DNA from: Dryomyza anilis
Taxonomy: Eukaryota; Arthropoda; Insecta; Diptera; Dryomyzidae
Reading direction: 5' to 3'
Assembly: GCA_951804985.1 (NCBI GenBank)
Contig: OX638130.1
Location: 79,788,583 to 79,852,582, forward strand
DNA length: 64,000 nucleotides
The first letter of the stretch is position 1, and the number at the start of each line of letters is the position of its first letter. The notes beneath the pieces are model-generated. The model saw nothing but the letters and a program-made list of their open reading frames with translations, did no database searches and had not been told where the DNA came from. Of the stretch, positions 1 to 10,925 are shown piece after piece. The position numbers were made by a program, and so were the translations under genes.

Positions 1-970
1 AACAGAAGCAGTACTCATAAGCAGACGAAAAATAAAGGAACTGTCCACCTTAAACATAGGAGGGTACACAATAGTGTCTAAATCGTTTATTAAGTACCTT
101 GGTGTCATAATTGACGGACGGCTCAACTTCAAGGACCACCTCGAATATACGAGATAGAAGGCAGCAAAACCAAAACAACGTCGCAGGACACTCCTAGCGG
201 GCGTAGTGAAGTCCATAATCCTATACGCGGCGCCTATATGGGCCGAAGCAATCAAAGTTAGGTCTTATGGGAGATGTGTTAGATCGGTTTATCGACTCTG
301 CGCCTTGAGAGTGTGTAGTGCATTTCGCACGGTTTCAGAGGATGCAGCACTGGTTATCGGAGGCATGTACCCAATTGACTTCCTGGCAACGGATGCAGCT
401 GGCGGCAGCACAAGGAGCCCCACAGCAAGACAAAGAATCTCGACCGCGTGGCAGGACCGCTGGGACCATGCGGAGAAAGGACGATGGACGCATCGACTCA
501 TACCGAGCTTATCGAAATGGGGAAGTAGATTTCTATATCACTCAGCTACTAAGCGGACATGGCTGCTTCAAAGCTTACCTTCACAGGTTCAATCACGAGA
601 ACAACCCGTTCTGTGATTTCTGTGTAGGCAATGTCTCCGAAGACGCGGAACACGTGTTCTTCGACTGTCCACGCTTCCAACCCGAACGAGACAGACTAAG
701 TCTAACACTCGGAGAGAGACCAATGCCGCACACACTAGTACAAATGATGACCACGCCACAAAAGTACTGGAATACTGCATGCGAAATGACCGCAGTCGTA
801 ATGACCGAGCTGCGACGAACGGAGCGGCTAGGTAGAGCTAATAGCTCCGACTAATAATCCTAACCAGCCACAAAGTCCTAACATTAAAGAAAACGAGGCA
901 AATAGAGCCATTCCCGCCCGCGAAGTAATACCTAACGGTAGTTCCACGGGGATGTACAAAAAAAAAAAAA
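1..970 (+). mobile_element. 3' end of an R1-like non-LTR retrotransposon, broken
   Basis: The stretch encodes the end of a reverse transcriptase and the C-terminal tail of an R1-type LINE ORF2. One frame reads YLGVIIDGRLNFKDHLEY, a stop at 155-157, then SIILYAAPIWAEA and VCSAFRTVSEDAALVIGGMYP up to about base 520. The reading then moves to another frame with EVDFYITQLLSGHGC, a CysX2Cys...His...Cys finger (CDFC then AEHVFFDC) and a stop at 852-854. Both halves look like parts of one protein, so at least one frameshift and one stop break it. An untranslated tail of about 100 bp ends in an A run near 958-970, as expected for a LINE 3' end. The 5' part lies outside the window. The R1 assignment is from family pattern recognition; a related I or LOA element is possible. 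Confidence 0.8.
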
Positions 971-1357
971 CAGACTGATAGACAGACGGACCAAGAGTTG
1001 TATATATATAGATATGATAGGATATTGCTATCCACTAATATATTGCTATCAGGTATATTTATAGTACATATTAAAATTAACATTTTAAATTTATCTTATA
1101 AAGCTACGACACGTGGTTGTCGCAAGAAAGCAATGTATTTATTTAAAAACTAGCTGGAACGTGCACGACTCGTGCCAAGATTTTGTGAATTAAAAGATAT
1201 GGAGCGATTTTATTAATATAAAAAACATTTTTATTATTTATAACAGGGGCCCGTGCTTGGCTGTGAAAGTTTTTTTATTGGTTTTATAAATGTAATAGCC
1301 AAATAATAATTCTCCGCCAAAATAACTTTTCTCAAAGACAATTTTTTCTCAGACTGC
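971..1357. other. AT-rich spacer with a shared repeat tail
   Basis: No gene is visible. Bases 971-1015 carry GACAGACGGACCAAGAGTT followed by a TATATATA run. The same string closes the repeat at 4728-4852, so this is probably the end of that family placed next to the LINE tail. The rest is unassigned AT-rich DNA. Confidence 0.5.
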
Positions 1358-1540
1358 CCCGTAAAATTCTTCCCCATAGAACGCTTTCCCGTTAGAAATC
1401 TTCCCGGTAGAAATCTTCCCGTAGAACTCATCCCGTTAGAATTCTTCCCGGATGAAATCTTCCCGTAGAACTCATCCCGGTAGAATTGTTCCCGGTAGAT
1501 TCCTTTCCCGTAGAATTATTCCCCGTAGAGTTTTTCACAG
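1358..1540. repeat. 15-bp minisatellite, TTCCCGGTAGAAATC type
   Basis: About a dozen imperfect units of 14-16 bp around TTCCCG(G)TAGAA(A/C)TC run head to tail. They differ by single substitutions and one-base gaps. The array passes directly into a second 15-bp array of a different sequence. Short ORFs over it are simple translations of the repeat. Confidence 0.85.
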
Positions 1541-1583
1541 TAGAAATTTTAGTGTTGTAAGTTTTAATGTGGTGAGTTTCAGT
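1541..1583. repeat. left part of a GTGGTGAGTTTTAGT minisatellite
   Basis: Two to three units of a 15-bp repeat, GTGGTGAGTTTTAGT and variants, lie just left of the hAT element. The same array resumes at 4377 on the far side, so the transposon landed inside a pre-existing minisatellite. Confidence 0.85.
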
Positions 1584-4384
1584 CAAGGATTGAAACCGTA
1601 ACCGAAACCGAAACCGATATCCATTTAAAACCGTTTCATTTTTAAAACCGAAACCGTAACCGAAACCGTTATACGAAAATCAGAAATAAACCGATATCCA
1701 AAACCGATATAAACGGTTTCGGTTTTATACCGGTTTAAAACGGTTTTTAAAAAAGTATTAAAAGAAACAGAAAAACATATTTTATTTCATATAGAAGATC
1801 TTAAGTAAAATGTCATTAATTAAAATTTGGAGTTCCCAAAATAAACATTTTTGGTTGTACAAAAATTCACATGTTGTTTTTTGAGAAACGATATTTCCAA
1901 AAACAACGGTATTTGGTCTAAAATTTGTTTTTTGTTTCATTAATCGAATTAACAACAAAACACCAGCAACTCCAAGCAAAATTTTTACGTTAAAAAATGA
2001 TTCAAATTTTAATAATATTGGTTTTTTCTTTATTTTATTAGTAAAATATATAGGGGAGCTTGGGGTAAGTGGGACAAGTTTTAAAAAGTTCATTTAACTA
2101 TTTTTTATATTCTTTTAAAGGATCTATTCAATAGAATACTATTTATAAGCCTTCTAATGGATTTTTGACTGATGTTTCAAAACAGCTCAATTTCGGACAT
2201 AAACAAAACAATGGTAATGCAAGAAAAAAAATGTAAAAAAGTTTCAAATTATTAACTTCTCAGTAACTATTTAAGGAAATACGAAAAATGAAGTGCAAGT
2301 TCGACAAGTTTAAACATTTCAAGTATAAGGCAGATATTTGTTTACATTAGTTATGATTAAAAATTTCTTGTTCTTGCATTTTTTTGAACGAGAACAAGAT
2401 CGAGATTTTGCAAAAAAAGAACAAGAGCAAGTGCAAGACTAAGACTGCAAGAAAAGGAAGACTCTTGCGTTCTTTTATGATTTTAATGTATTTATTATGT
2501 TTTTAAGGTAATAATGATATACAAAATAATTCATGATATTACTAAATATTGAACAACAAGTAACAATGGAAAGCGTGCAAAATATTTATGAACGTGAACA
2601 TTAATGAAGATGTGTGTGTTTTTTTTTTGTTTTTGTCAATTCTAAAGAATATAAACATCTTAAAAGTAAGGCCTGTGAAGCACTTTGAAGCGGTAAATAG
2701 CTTTAAAAGTGCTTCAAAAGTTGCTTCAAAAAGATAAAACAGACAAAACAATGTTTTTCTCTTTTCTTCGCTACGCTAGTTCGTACATCGATTGTGCATA
2801 TGCACTGTGCTATGCACATTTGTATTTTTATTTTACTTTTATATATAGTTTTTTTGTTAATTGTAAAATCATGAGGTAATAAAAAATAATATATGAACAT
2901 TTTACAGTGTGATATATTTAGCTGATATATTGCTTTTTCTGTTTTTCTTTTTTCACAAATCCGCTGATTCGTTTGAAAGTGCAACAACAACAAAAATGGG
3001 AATAAAGCAGCATCCAAGCTTTTGATAGAATTTTTGGCGGGAAATTGTTTGTACCACAAAGAGAACTCGTTGTTGTTGCCAACTAGAGAGCTGTACTAGA
3101 TACATACATTTAGTGTGGTGCCATGCGTCTGTCCGTTGCCATGCGTCTGACTGTGTCATGCGTCTGTCCGTTGTCATGCGTATGTCTGTTTGTCATGCGT
3201 CTGTTTGTTGCCATGCGATGATACAGGATAGCAACGAAGAGTTGTCGTTGTGAAAGTGTGTGTATATGAATCGTAATCGTTATTGTTATATTCTCTTCTT
3301 TCTGTTAGTATTCGCTTTGTATCGTTTGAGTTTGTGTTCGCATGGTGTTCGCAAAGAAGAATATTACTATGCAAGATATTCTTTGAGTTCTATTGACATA
3401 CGGATTTTTTAATCTGGGACGAAAACAGAAATATGCCTATATGAAATATTCCTTATATTTATTGTATATGTATACCGTATAATGTATATCGTCGTTGTAG
3501 AACGAAAAGTCACCAAACACATTTTTATGAAAAACTTAATTTTCGAGTTTGTTGATTAATATTATAAAAAGTAATTGATGCATTTTTAAAGATGAAATAT
3601 CAACTAATAGATTTACATTTTCTTATCAATTGACAGATACATAAAGAAGTTTTTAAAAAATATTTAGCATTTTGAAATATAATTCAAATTTTTAGGTTAT
3701 TGTATTTTTTTTTTTGTTAGTAAAATGTTAAAGAAATTGAAAATAATTACAATTATTGCTCAAATTCTATTCGTTTTCATAATTAATATGCAGTTTAAGA
3801 TATTTGTCTTAGATCTATTATTTAAAATTTAAAAGATTAAGATTACCATTTCTTGCCTTGCTCTTGCAAATGATCATCACTAGTTTACATATATTGCAGT
3901 TCACAGAATTGTTGAAATTTAATTTCTTTGGCTTTTATGGATGAAAATTGTACAAAATTCTTCTTCTTTGCAATTCAGATCATATCTCAGGTGAAGTCAA
4001 AATGTTGCTTTTCATTGGTTTGTGGTCACGAAATTTTAAATTAAATTTTTTTCTTGGCGTAATCAATTAAATAATTCATATAACACAATATTTTTACTAA
4101 AATAACAACAAACATTGTATAAATTACGTTTCCCACTTTACCCCAGTATCATAATTTGAACATAATTTAGCACCATATAAAAAATGTAAAATTGTTTGAA
4201 AAATATGGAAATAAAGAAAATTTATACAAAAACCGAAATCAAAACCGAAACCGTAACATGGACCCGGTATACCGAAACCGTTTCGTTATAAAAACTTAAA
4301 ACCGAAACCGTAACCGAAACGCGGAAAAAACCGAAACCGAAATCGAAACCGTTATTCGTTTAAGTTTCAATCCTTGGTTTCAGT
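1576..4384. repeat. 8-bp target-site duplication of hAT copy 1 (outer limits)
   Basis: GTTTCAGT occurs at 1576-1583 immediately before the left terminal repeat and again at 4377-4384 immediately after the right one. A perfect 8-bp duplication is the mark of hAT transposition. Confidence 0.9.
1584..4376. mobile_element. non-autonomous hAT element, copy 1 (2,793 bp)
   Basis: The ends are inverted: CAAGGATTGAAACCGTAACC on the left and its complement ending in TTTCAATCCTTG on the right. Inside each end is a subterminal array of ACCGAAACCGTAACCG-like hexamers, typical of repeated transposase-binding sites in hAT elements. The 8-bp duplication GTTTCAGT flanks it. The interior is AT-rich, with repeats of CATGCGTCTGTCCGTTGC near 3120-3215 and runs of long A/T tracts. 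The longest internal frame (about 118 codons, minus strand, 2703-3059) has no recognisable domain. It matches copy 2 at the DNA level with frame-breaking indels, so I read it as non-coding. There is no transposase, so an autonomous relative must have moved it. A second copy sits at 16203-19072. Confidence 0.88.
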
Positions 4385-4632
4385 GTAGTGAGTTTAGGTG
4401 AGGTGAATTTTGGTGTGGAGAATTTTAGTGTGGTAAGTTTTAGTGTGGTGAGTTTTAGTGTTGTGAATTTTATTGTGGTGAGTTTCAATGTGGTGAATTT
4501 TATTGTGGTGAGTTTTAGTGTGGTAAGTTTTAGTGTGGTGAGTTTTAGTGTGGCGAATTTTAGTGTTTGGTGAATTTTAGTGTGGTGAGCTTCATTGTGG
4601 TGAGTTTTAATGTGGTGTGCTTGCTTTTGTAT
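4377..4632. repeat. GTGGTGAGTTTTAGT minisatellite, right part
   Basis: About sixteen 15-bp units continue the array cut by hAT copy 1. Because 15 is a multiple of three, one frame stays open and yields a VVSFS pentapeptide repeat. That open frame is an artefact of the repeat length and not evidence of a gene. Confidence 0.88.
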
Positions 4633-4727
4633 ATTTTTTTTGTATTTGAGTTTTTTTGTTTCATCTTTTTAGCTTGTGTTTGTGCTGAGCTATGTCGTTT
4701 GGAATGTTTATGTTGTATGGGAGGTAC

Positions 4728-4852
4728 CACGCCCGGACTCCATAGTATCCTGTTACAAAATTTCAGTTAAATCGGTTCAGCGGTTAAAACGTGATGCTGG
4801 AACAAACAGACAGACCGACAGACGGACCAAGAGTTTTATATATATATAGATG
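4728..4852 (+). repeat. dispersed repeat end with AAATCGGTTCAGCGGTT motif
   Basis: The segment reads CCATAGTATCC, AAATTTCAGTTAAATCGG, TTCAGCGGTTAAAACGTGA, then CAGACAGACCGACAGACGG and a TATATATA tail. Sequences of this kind are common 3' ends of dispersed elements in insects. A diverged second copy lies at 32842-32965. I cannot assign the class from this fragment. Confidence 0.55.
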
Positions 4853-6256
4853 TAAAATAATTATTTTTTTATTTAAGCGAACTACTCGCTTTGATGATTC
4901 TATTTGATGAATATAAAAATATTTTTCGTTTTATATAAATTGTTTTGATAGAAACAATTTACAATCTAAATTAAACTATATTATAATATAAATACATTAT
5001 TTACTATTAATGGTGAAAAATGGTCCCAGTCCATTGTAATTCCTCAAACCTGAAGGCAGCGATATCCCAGTCCAACATATTCATGGCTGATACGAAAAGG
5101 TCCCGGTCCAACATCTATTAGTCAACGATAAATAATGAACCACTGATTCCAGATCAGCATTAATTTCTGATGTTTATTTTTAGCGTTTCCCAAAAAGTTA
5201 AGTAATGTAAAACATCCTAATTCCGCCTTATGAAATCTCAAATTTACGAAGATTTCTGGATTTTTTTATTTTTATAAGGAAGACTGAGCTTTTCCTTACT
5301 ATTTTAAAATAAATTAACTTTAATAGAAATATATATTTTATAATTTATAAAAAATTATACAAAAAGTTAAAATTTTTCTAATTTTTCTAAATATTTTTTG
5401 AAAATCCTAATTCCGCCTTAGCGCAACCCTAATTACGCCATATTTTAATTAATGCAGTTTGTTAAATCAATTGATGTTCTGTATTGTATATTTATTTTTT
5501 TTAATTGTATAATTATTTTGTTCAGAGTGAAATATTATTATATGACATTTAAACAAAAATTTCTTTAATCGCGGATTTACATGAATTTACTATATTAATG
5601 TTTCTGTAGGCATATATATTTTTCATCAGATATTAATATATGTATGTTCGATATTTCCGCTATTTAACAAACCCAACGTCAATAAAATGTTCTTTGAATG
5701 ATATGTATTTGGTTATTCGTGATTGTTACTGTTTGACAACGAATTTAAAAAAAAATAGCATTATTTTGATTATATGTATGTTTGGTATTACGATATCACA
5801 ATTAAATAACAACGCTGTCTACTTTTAGCACTCAGTAACACTAACATTAATACTTTTCATATAGTTCAAAAGTTATATTTGGTGGATGATTTTGTTTAAG
5901 TACTGAACTCAAAATAGGAAAAATAGATAGAAATAAAATTATTAAGTATAAATAAAAGATGTGTAATACAAAAAAATAAAAGTTAAAGTTTATGTAATAT
6001 AATATAAATAATATATAATATAAATAAAAATGTAATTTAAAAAAAAGGGAAAAAATGAATATTGTGTAAAGAAGATATTAGCACTAAATTTACTTTGTTT
6101 ACATTAAAATTAAATGAAAACCTAAATATGTTTCCACGTATACAAATTGTTTTTCACATTCAAACATATATATGTTTGCAGGAACGCCAACAATTATTCA
6201 TTCTGAACATAAATATGTTTGAACAAAAACAAAAATATGTCTCGCTGTTATTACAA
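4853..6256. other. AT-rich tract without a recognisable gene
   Basis: I see no coding signal. The string AATCCTAATTCCGCCTTA occurs twice in direct orientation, near 5215 and near 5405, suggesting a decayed element of about 200 bp. Bases 5930-6060 are very low in complexity. Copies of AACATAAATATGTTT-like strings begin after about 6100. Confidence 0.5.
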
Positions 6257-6349
6257 TTGGCAATGAATAATACTTTTGTTTGCATAAAGCTCCAAAGATA
6301 TATATAATGCCTGAAAATTATGTTTGGGAGATCCCTTTTTTTTGCAGTG
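6257..6349 (-). repeat. end of a CACTGCAAAAAAAAGGG-type TIR repeat
   Basis: Read on the minus strand, this begins CACTGCAAAAAAAAGGGATC, then TCTCCCAAACATAATTTTC and a CAGGCATTA motif. The same sequence, in the other orientation, is at 57311-57402. Both neighbourhoods contain AACATAAATATGTTTG strings. It looks like the end of a small DNA transposon; I could not find its second end. Confidence 0.55.
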
Positions 6350-6395
6350 TGCATGTGTGCTTCAAATATATATGTAAACTTAAAATATATATTTT

Positions 6396-6543
6396 TATAC
6401 CCTACACCTATGAGGTACAGGGTATATTAACTTTGTGCATATATTGTAACGCCCCTTAGGAGGCGTGTCCGGTATGGAAAAGTATATATATTCTTGATCA
6501 GCATCACTACCCGAGTCCGTTTAGCCATGTCCGTCTGTCTGTA

Positions 6544-6612
<69 letters not shown>

Positions 6613-7184
6613 TGCTGTCTTGCTGTCCGAATACAGAATAACTTGAGAAATACTGATCAGAATGCGATAAAATTTCGTATTATTATAGTTTAGCCAAAAG
6701 TAGGCACTGAGTTTGAAAATGAGCCAAATCGGTAAACGGCCACGCCCACCTCCCATACAAGTCACTTTTATATAACTCTTTCGGAACTAATAACTCGAAA
6801 AGTATTCAAGGTATAGTTCTAAAATTTAAAAGGTATTGTTAGAATTCACCTATAAATATGGTCCAAAAATGGGCGTGATCCGCCCACTTTTTTTTTCATT
6901 ATTTCCCGGGTTTACATAGTGGAAATTTGATCCGTAAATTATTAAAATCAAATCTATGAAATATTAGCCTTTCAAAATTTTAAATATAGACGTTGTCCGC
7001 CCAATTATATGTTTCTATTTTTTTTATTAGTTTTTTATACTATTATATAAATTTTTTAATTTATGGGGATATAAGACGTAAATTTCTGATATGTGAATAA
7101 TAATATGAGGGTGGGGAGTTCAGCATAATTAAAATCAATCAATCAATCAATCAATACCCATGTGACCTAACTTTCCCAACTCGT
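6396..7184 (+). mobile_element. DINE-1-like Helentron, copy H1
   Basis: It opens with TATACCCTACACCTATGAGG and TACAGGGTATATT, which can fold on itself. Then come TGTAACGCCCCTTAGGAGGC, AAGTATATATATTCTTGATC, CCATGTCCGTCTGTC and a long GTCT microsatellite, followed by CCACGCCCACCTCCCATAC blocks. This order is that of Drosophila DINE-1/INE-1 elements. The 3' end is CATGTGACCTAACTTTCCC and AACTCG. Unlike copies H4-H6 it lacks the AGTCGG/CCGACT hairpin; a short AATC microsatellite (about 7130-7158) stands there instead. It is non-coding; the RQTD-repeat frame is the microsatellite read as protein. Confidence 0.85.
6518..6612. repeat. (GTCT)n microsatellite inside Helentron H1
   Basis: About 20 near-perfect GTCT units. 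The same slot in copy H6 (53132-53188) holds a shorter run and in H4 (36479-36500) almost none, so this position is length-variable between copies. Confidence 0.95.
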
Positions 7185-7740
7185 TATTTTTTAATTTAGT
7201 TGAATAAATTTTTAAAAATAGATATCTTTAAAGTAATAAAACAGAAAATCTCGATTAATTTGTTATAGTACATAATATAAATTTTAGTTATAAAATAATA
7301 AATTTTTAATAGGAAGAAAATGATTAATAGTTATCCAAACAAACTACCAAAATTAATTAACTTAATAAAACTAACTTATCAAATAAATTGTAGTTTAGAG
7401 CTGGCATATTTATGGTAAACATTATAATCTATGAATAAAGTAAAATACTGATATATCAACTATTACATCGGATATTAAAGTTTCAGTTATTTAAATCAAA
7501 AACTTTTTTTTTAATTTTGATCTTGGGTATATGTTGGGAACAGTAAATTTAAATACCTTTTGACAAATATTTCACACGTTGTCGTTTTATTTAAATACAA
7601 ATATTCTTTTTTTATTTAAATTTGAATTGAATAGTTTTTATATATAATTTAATAATATATTTAATTAGAAATTAAATATGTACATTCTTTTGTGTTAAAA
7701 ACGTTTTTTGTTGCTTGTTTTTAGTCGACGTTAAAATAGA
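7185..7740. other. AT-rich tract, nothing recognised
   Basis: Mostly A/T with no open frame of note and no repeat I could match elsewhere in the window. Confidence 0.5.
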
Positions 7741-7876
7741 GTAATGCAAAAAACTAATTTGTCGGGCTCTAGGTCTACCAAATGCAATATGTATTTTGCA
7801 CTGGTTCAAAAAACAACAACAGCAGACCGTATAGCTGTTTCGGAAGCAGTCAAGCTTCTTCATCAGCGGTATTGTA
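7741..7876 (+). pseudogene. coding-looking fragment next to element X
   Basis: One frame reads NLSGSRSTKCNMYFALVQK, then TTTADRIAVSEAVKLLHQRY. Its composition (K, R, A, V, S, E) is unlike the F/I/K/N-rich chance frames of the area, and GC content rises locally. A possible acceptor, TTGCTTGTTTTTAG, lies just upstream. The frame runs into element X at about 7876, and the right side of X continues with TGCAGTTTGTGCTTACC. It may be an exon remnant cut by the X insertion. I do not recognise a family. Confidence 0.35.
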
Positions 7877-8886
7877 TGCACCCAAAGAACGAATCAATTG
7901 GGACAACCGTCTTTTTTTGCCAACCGATTTATTTAGTTATGTCAACATTCGACTGATTCAGTTGTTGCAACACCGCGTATCAGTTCACACAACTAATGAA
8001 TACAATTGACACAACCAATTTGTTTAGTTGTGGTAGCCAATTAAATTATAAGAAATCGGCCATTTTACCTAGCGCTCCAACGTGTTGCAAACACGAAGTC
8101 AGCGTCACAACAGCGTTCCCGAGATCGAACATTGCCGACGATTCGTTGTGCTGCTGACTTCGTGTTTGCAACACGTTGTAGCGCTAGGGCTGCATATATA
8201 AATACAACACATATATATATGTTGTATTTATATATAAATATACAAAAGAAACACAATAGGAAGTACTCTGTAGAATAGAGTGTCTCTGGTTGAAGAAAGT
8301 ATATTTGAGCATGAAAAAACCGAACCGTAAAAACGAACAAGCCTTAAAACAATTCCAAATTTTGTTTAAGACGTGGCACGCACTGTCCGCAGCACAAAAC
8401 AAAAAAAATAGTGAAAAAATCTGAAATCGCCTTAAAACAATTCCAAATATTGTTTAAGACTAAGACGTGGCACGCGCTGTCCGCAAAACAAAACGAGTGA
8501 CTGGTGTTGTCCTGGTGTTGTCCAGTCCTTGCGCGACTGGTGTTGTCCTGCTTTGGCATCGCTATTATACAAGACAACTGATTTCACAGTTGAATCAAAT
8601 AAATATTGGTTGGTACTACCTATTATAACTAACTATCTGTTAAGTCAACTAAATATTGGTTAGGTCTCATTTTGAATTTAGTTGGAAATGGAAACAAAAA
8701 AATTGAAAATGGATAAAAAGTTTGTTTCCCCAATCAATGTTGCAGTTGCTTCAACTAATAGTTGGTTACGCTTCATACTATTGTTTACCACAAATGAATT
8801 TCAGTTGAAACTGACTAAATTTGGTAGATGCAAATGAATATTCGTTGAAACAACTGCACGTCAAGCAATTATTTTTTTGTGTGTGC
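7876..8886. mobile_element. element X, copy 1 (about 1 kb repeat)
   Basis: The same sequence is present in inverted orientation at 20640-21500 and in part at 30466-30720, so it is a dispersed element. Ends are CACCCAAAGAACGAATCAA on the left and the complement of CACACAAAAAAATAATTGC on the right, a weak terminal repeat. Recurrent words are CAACTAAATATTGGTTAGG and relatives. It includes a large hairpin (8071-8188) and a local duplication in which TTAAAACAATTCCAAATNTT with GACGTGGCACGC appears twice (8343-8395 and 8433-8485). No ORF with a recognisable domain is present. Class unknown. Confidence 0.65.
8071..8188. repeat. large hairpin: CCTAGCGCT...AGCGCTAGG
   Basis: The left arm runs CCTAGCGCTCCAACGTGTTG, CAAACACGAAGTCAGC. 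The right arm is its near-exact complement, GCTGACTTCGTGTTTG then CAACACGTTGTAGCGCTAGG. The stem is about 36 bp with one or two mismatches, and the loop about 46 nt. The other copy (21202-21306) has lost about 13 bp from the left arm. Confidence 0.85.
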
Positions 8887-9224
8887 AGTTTGTGCTTACC
8901 TAAACCTATAACATCACTTTTTATAATGAACAAAATGCGAATTTTCTTCTGCACAAAGCAACGAGAAGGCAAACAGCAAAAACTACACCAAATTTAATTT
9001 TTGTGTAGTGTCTACAGCTTGTATCTGAAAAACTGAATATGGAGGAGGTCAACTTTTCTTCCTGCGGTATATTGAAAAGAATATTGCTTAGAAGATACAT
9101 ACTATTAATATCACCATGTAAAAATTTTATTATTAGGCTTTAACCTATTTTCATACGATGGCAAGTTTATGGTTGTATTCCATGTAAGATGTCGATGGCA
9201 GAAAAGAACAACTGATTGAACTGA
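8887..9224. other. spacer, nothing recognised
   Basis: No coding signal and no matched repeat, apart from the edge of the GTTCATAAAT family that starts near 9225. Confidence 0.4.
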
Positions 9225-10070
9225 TAAAAATTGTTCATAAATGGAATGTTGTACGCTGTTAATTGAGACACCGTTCATAATATATATGGAAAAAATCATT
9301 CTATTTATGAGATATAGTTAATATATACGAATCGCAAGCGAAATTGATATAATAAACGCGTTCATAATTGTTATGAATTGCGTTCATTAAGGTAATCATA
9401 TTAATTTTTTAAGCAAAGCAGCGCAGTCTCCACGTCTCGTGAAATTCAGCCAAACATAAAGGCGATACTGAAAAATAAAATAACCAGTCCACAAAAAGGA
9501 GCATAGAAAATTCAACACAAAGTAGATAGGTAGGTATTGTGTATTTGTGTATGATCGTATGTGTGTCCTGCAACGTTTGACCATTCTATAAATAGATATT
9601 TTTATTTTACTGACGTGTCATGCCGCATGACGCGCAGTGATTATTTTGACAACTCGTCGCGACGCGTCGATAGTTGATGATGGCAGATACAGTTCTTAGT
9701 TTTTTATCCGTATGTCATTTCGTACTTATAAAGCAAATCGTTTCCTTTGTTGTTTACAACTCCAAGAAATCGTGCGCCGCAGGTACTTAACATCACGCAA
9801 CAATAAACAGCAGCAGTAGTTAAAAAATACATAAATTAAAATTATAAAATAAATTAAAAAATGAATATAATAAAATAAATAAAAAAAATACAAGAAAATA
9901 AAAAAAATAGTTTTTTTTATATTTTTGAATAATTTAAAGTTCATAAATATCATGAAATTATTCATAAATATTATGAAAGCGTTCATCAATATTATGAACT
10001 TATCAATTACGGGTTTATGAAAAATTCATAAAATTGATGAACAAATTCATAAATAGGTATGAACTTTGTT
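9225..10070. mobile_element. repeat family Y with TTCATAAATATTATGAA words
   Basis: The left portion (about 9225-9420) is matched at 62122-62310: GTTCATAATATATATGGAAA, ATCATTCTATTTATGA, ATAATAAACGCGTTCATAAT and TTCATTAAGGTAATCATATT recur in order. The right end (9940-10070) is packed with the palindrome TTCATAAATATTATGAA and variants. The middle (9600-9790) is a GC-rich island with CGTCGCGACGCGTCGATAG and CGCCGCAGGTACTTAAC, the latter a possible exon/donor boundary. I infer a DNA element with palindromic ends; boundaries are approximate. Confidence 0.5.
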
Positions 10071-10925
10071 TTTCTGTGCGCAGATACCATTATAACGGGG
10101 AAACCACACAACTCCGGCATATTCTATAATAGGTAAAAAATTGTTTTTGTTATTTCTGGATCTATAAATTCCTTTGCCCAGCGCACATTGGGATATTTGA
10201 ATAAAAAAAACCTGGCCAAAAGTCAATTTTGTAAACTTCATCTCAACTCAAAAAATTTTACATTTTGAGATACCTTAAATGATAGCGTTTATGGAGGTAT
10301 TCTTACTCAAAAATTAAAGATTTTAAATAAGATCTTTTTTTGTTAATCTCTATTTTGAATTATTTTGTATAAAACTATTAATTTGTGTTATAATACAATA
10401 TAAAATGTTATACGGAAGTTATTAAGGGATATATTTTCTTCAAATAAATGTAATTAATATTATTTTATAATGTGTGTTGTTGTTTTAATGACGTCTTGCT
10501 TTAAAAAAAATAAAACAAGCTAAATTTAAAAATTGATTTTGTTTTAGAGTATAAAACTAAATCTTTACAAATTTAGTATTAATTGAAAGACAAATGTATT
10601 AAGTTTTAAATATAAATCAGAATGGTTCCACTTTCGTATGCCATTTTAATTTAATCGAGTTTTTATGAACGTGTTTTATTTGCATATTTTTAGCGATAAC
10701 TCAAAAAGTACTGGATCGATTTGAATTAAATGTGTTTTAGTCATTATGTAAGGCAGAACTCTTGAATGGGATATACACTGACGCATCCTGTACAATAAAT
10801 ATTAGTTTGATTATATCTCATAAAATTTCAAGATAAATCCATGAAATCTAAAAACATTAAGTCAAATTTATGCATTATCATATGTATTAAAATGATAGTA
10901 ACCATCCCATGTTTTTTGATCCTTA
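10071..10925. other. AT-rich tract, nothing recognised
   Basis: No open frame of interest and no repeat matched in the window. Confidence 0.45.

Noticed and set aside
2703..3059. 118-codon ORF conserved with a 125-codon ORF at 17361-17738
   Set aside because: Conservation is that of the whole hAT element at DNA level; indels shift frames between the copies and no domain is visible.
4388..4573. 61-codon ORF with a VVSFS pentapeptide repeat
   Set aside because: It is the 15-bp minisatellite read in frame; the period is a multiple of three, so the frame stays open for trivial reasons.
6427..6765. 112-codon ORF rich in RQTD repeats (also 53033-53308 and 47006-47206)
   Set aside because: Translation of the GTCT microsatellite and neighbouring Helentron sequence; recurs only where the Helentron does.
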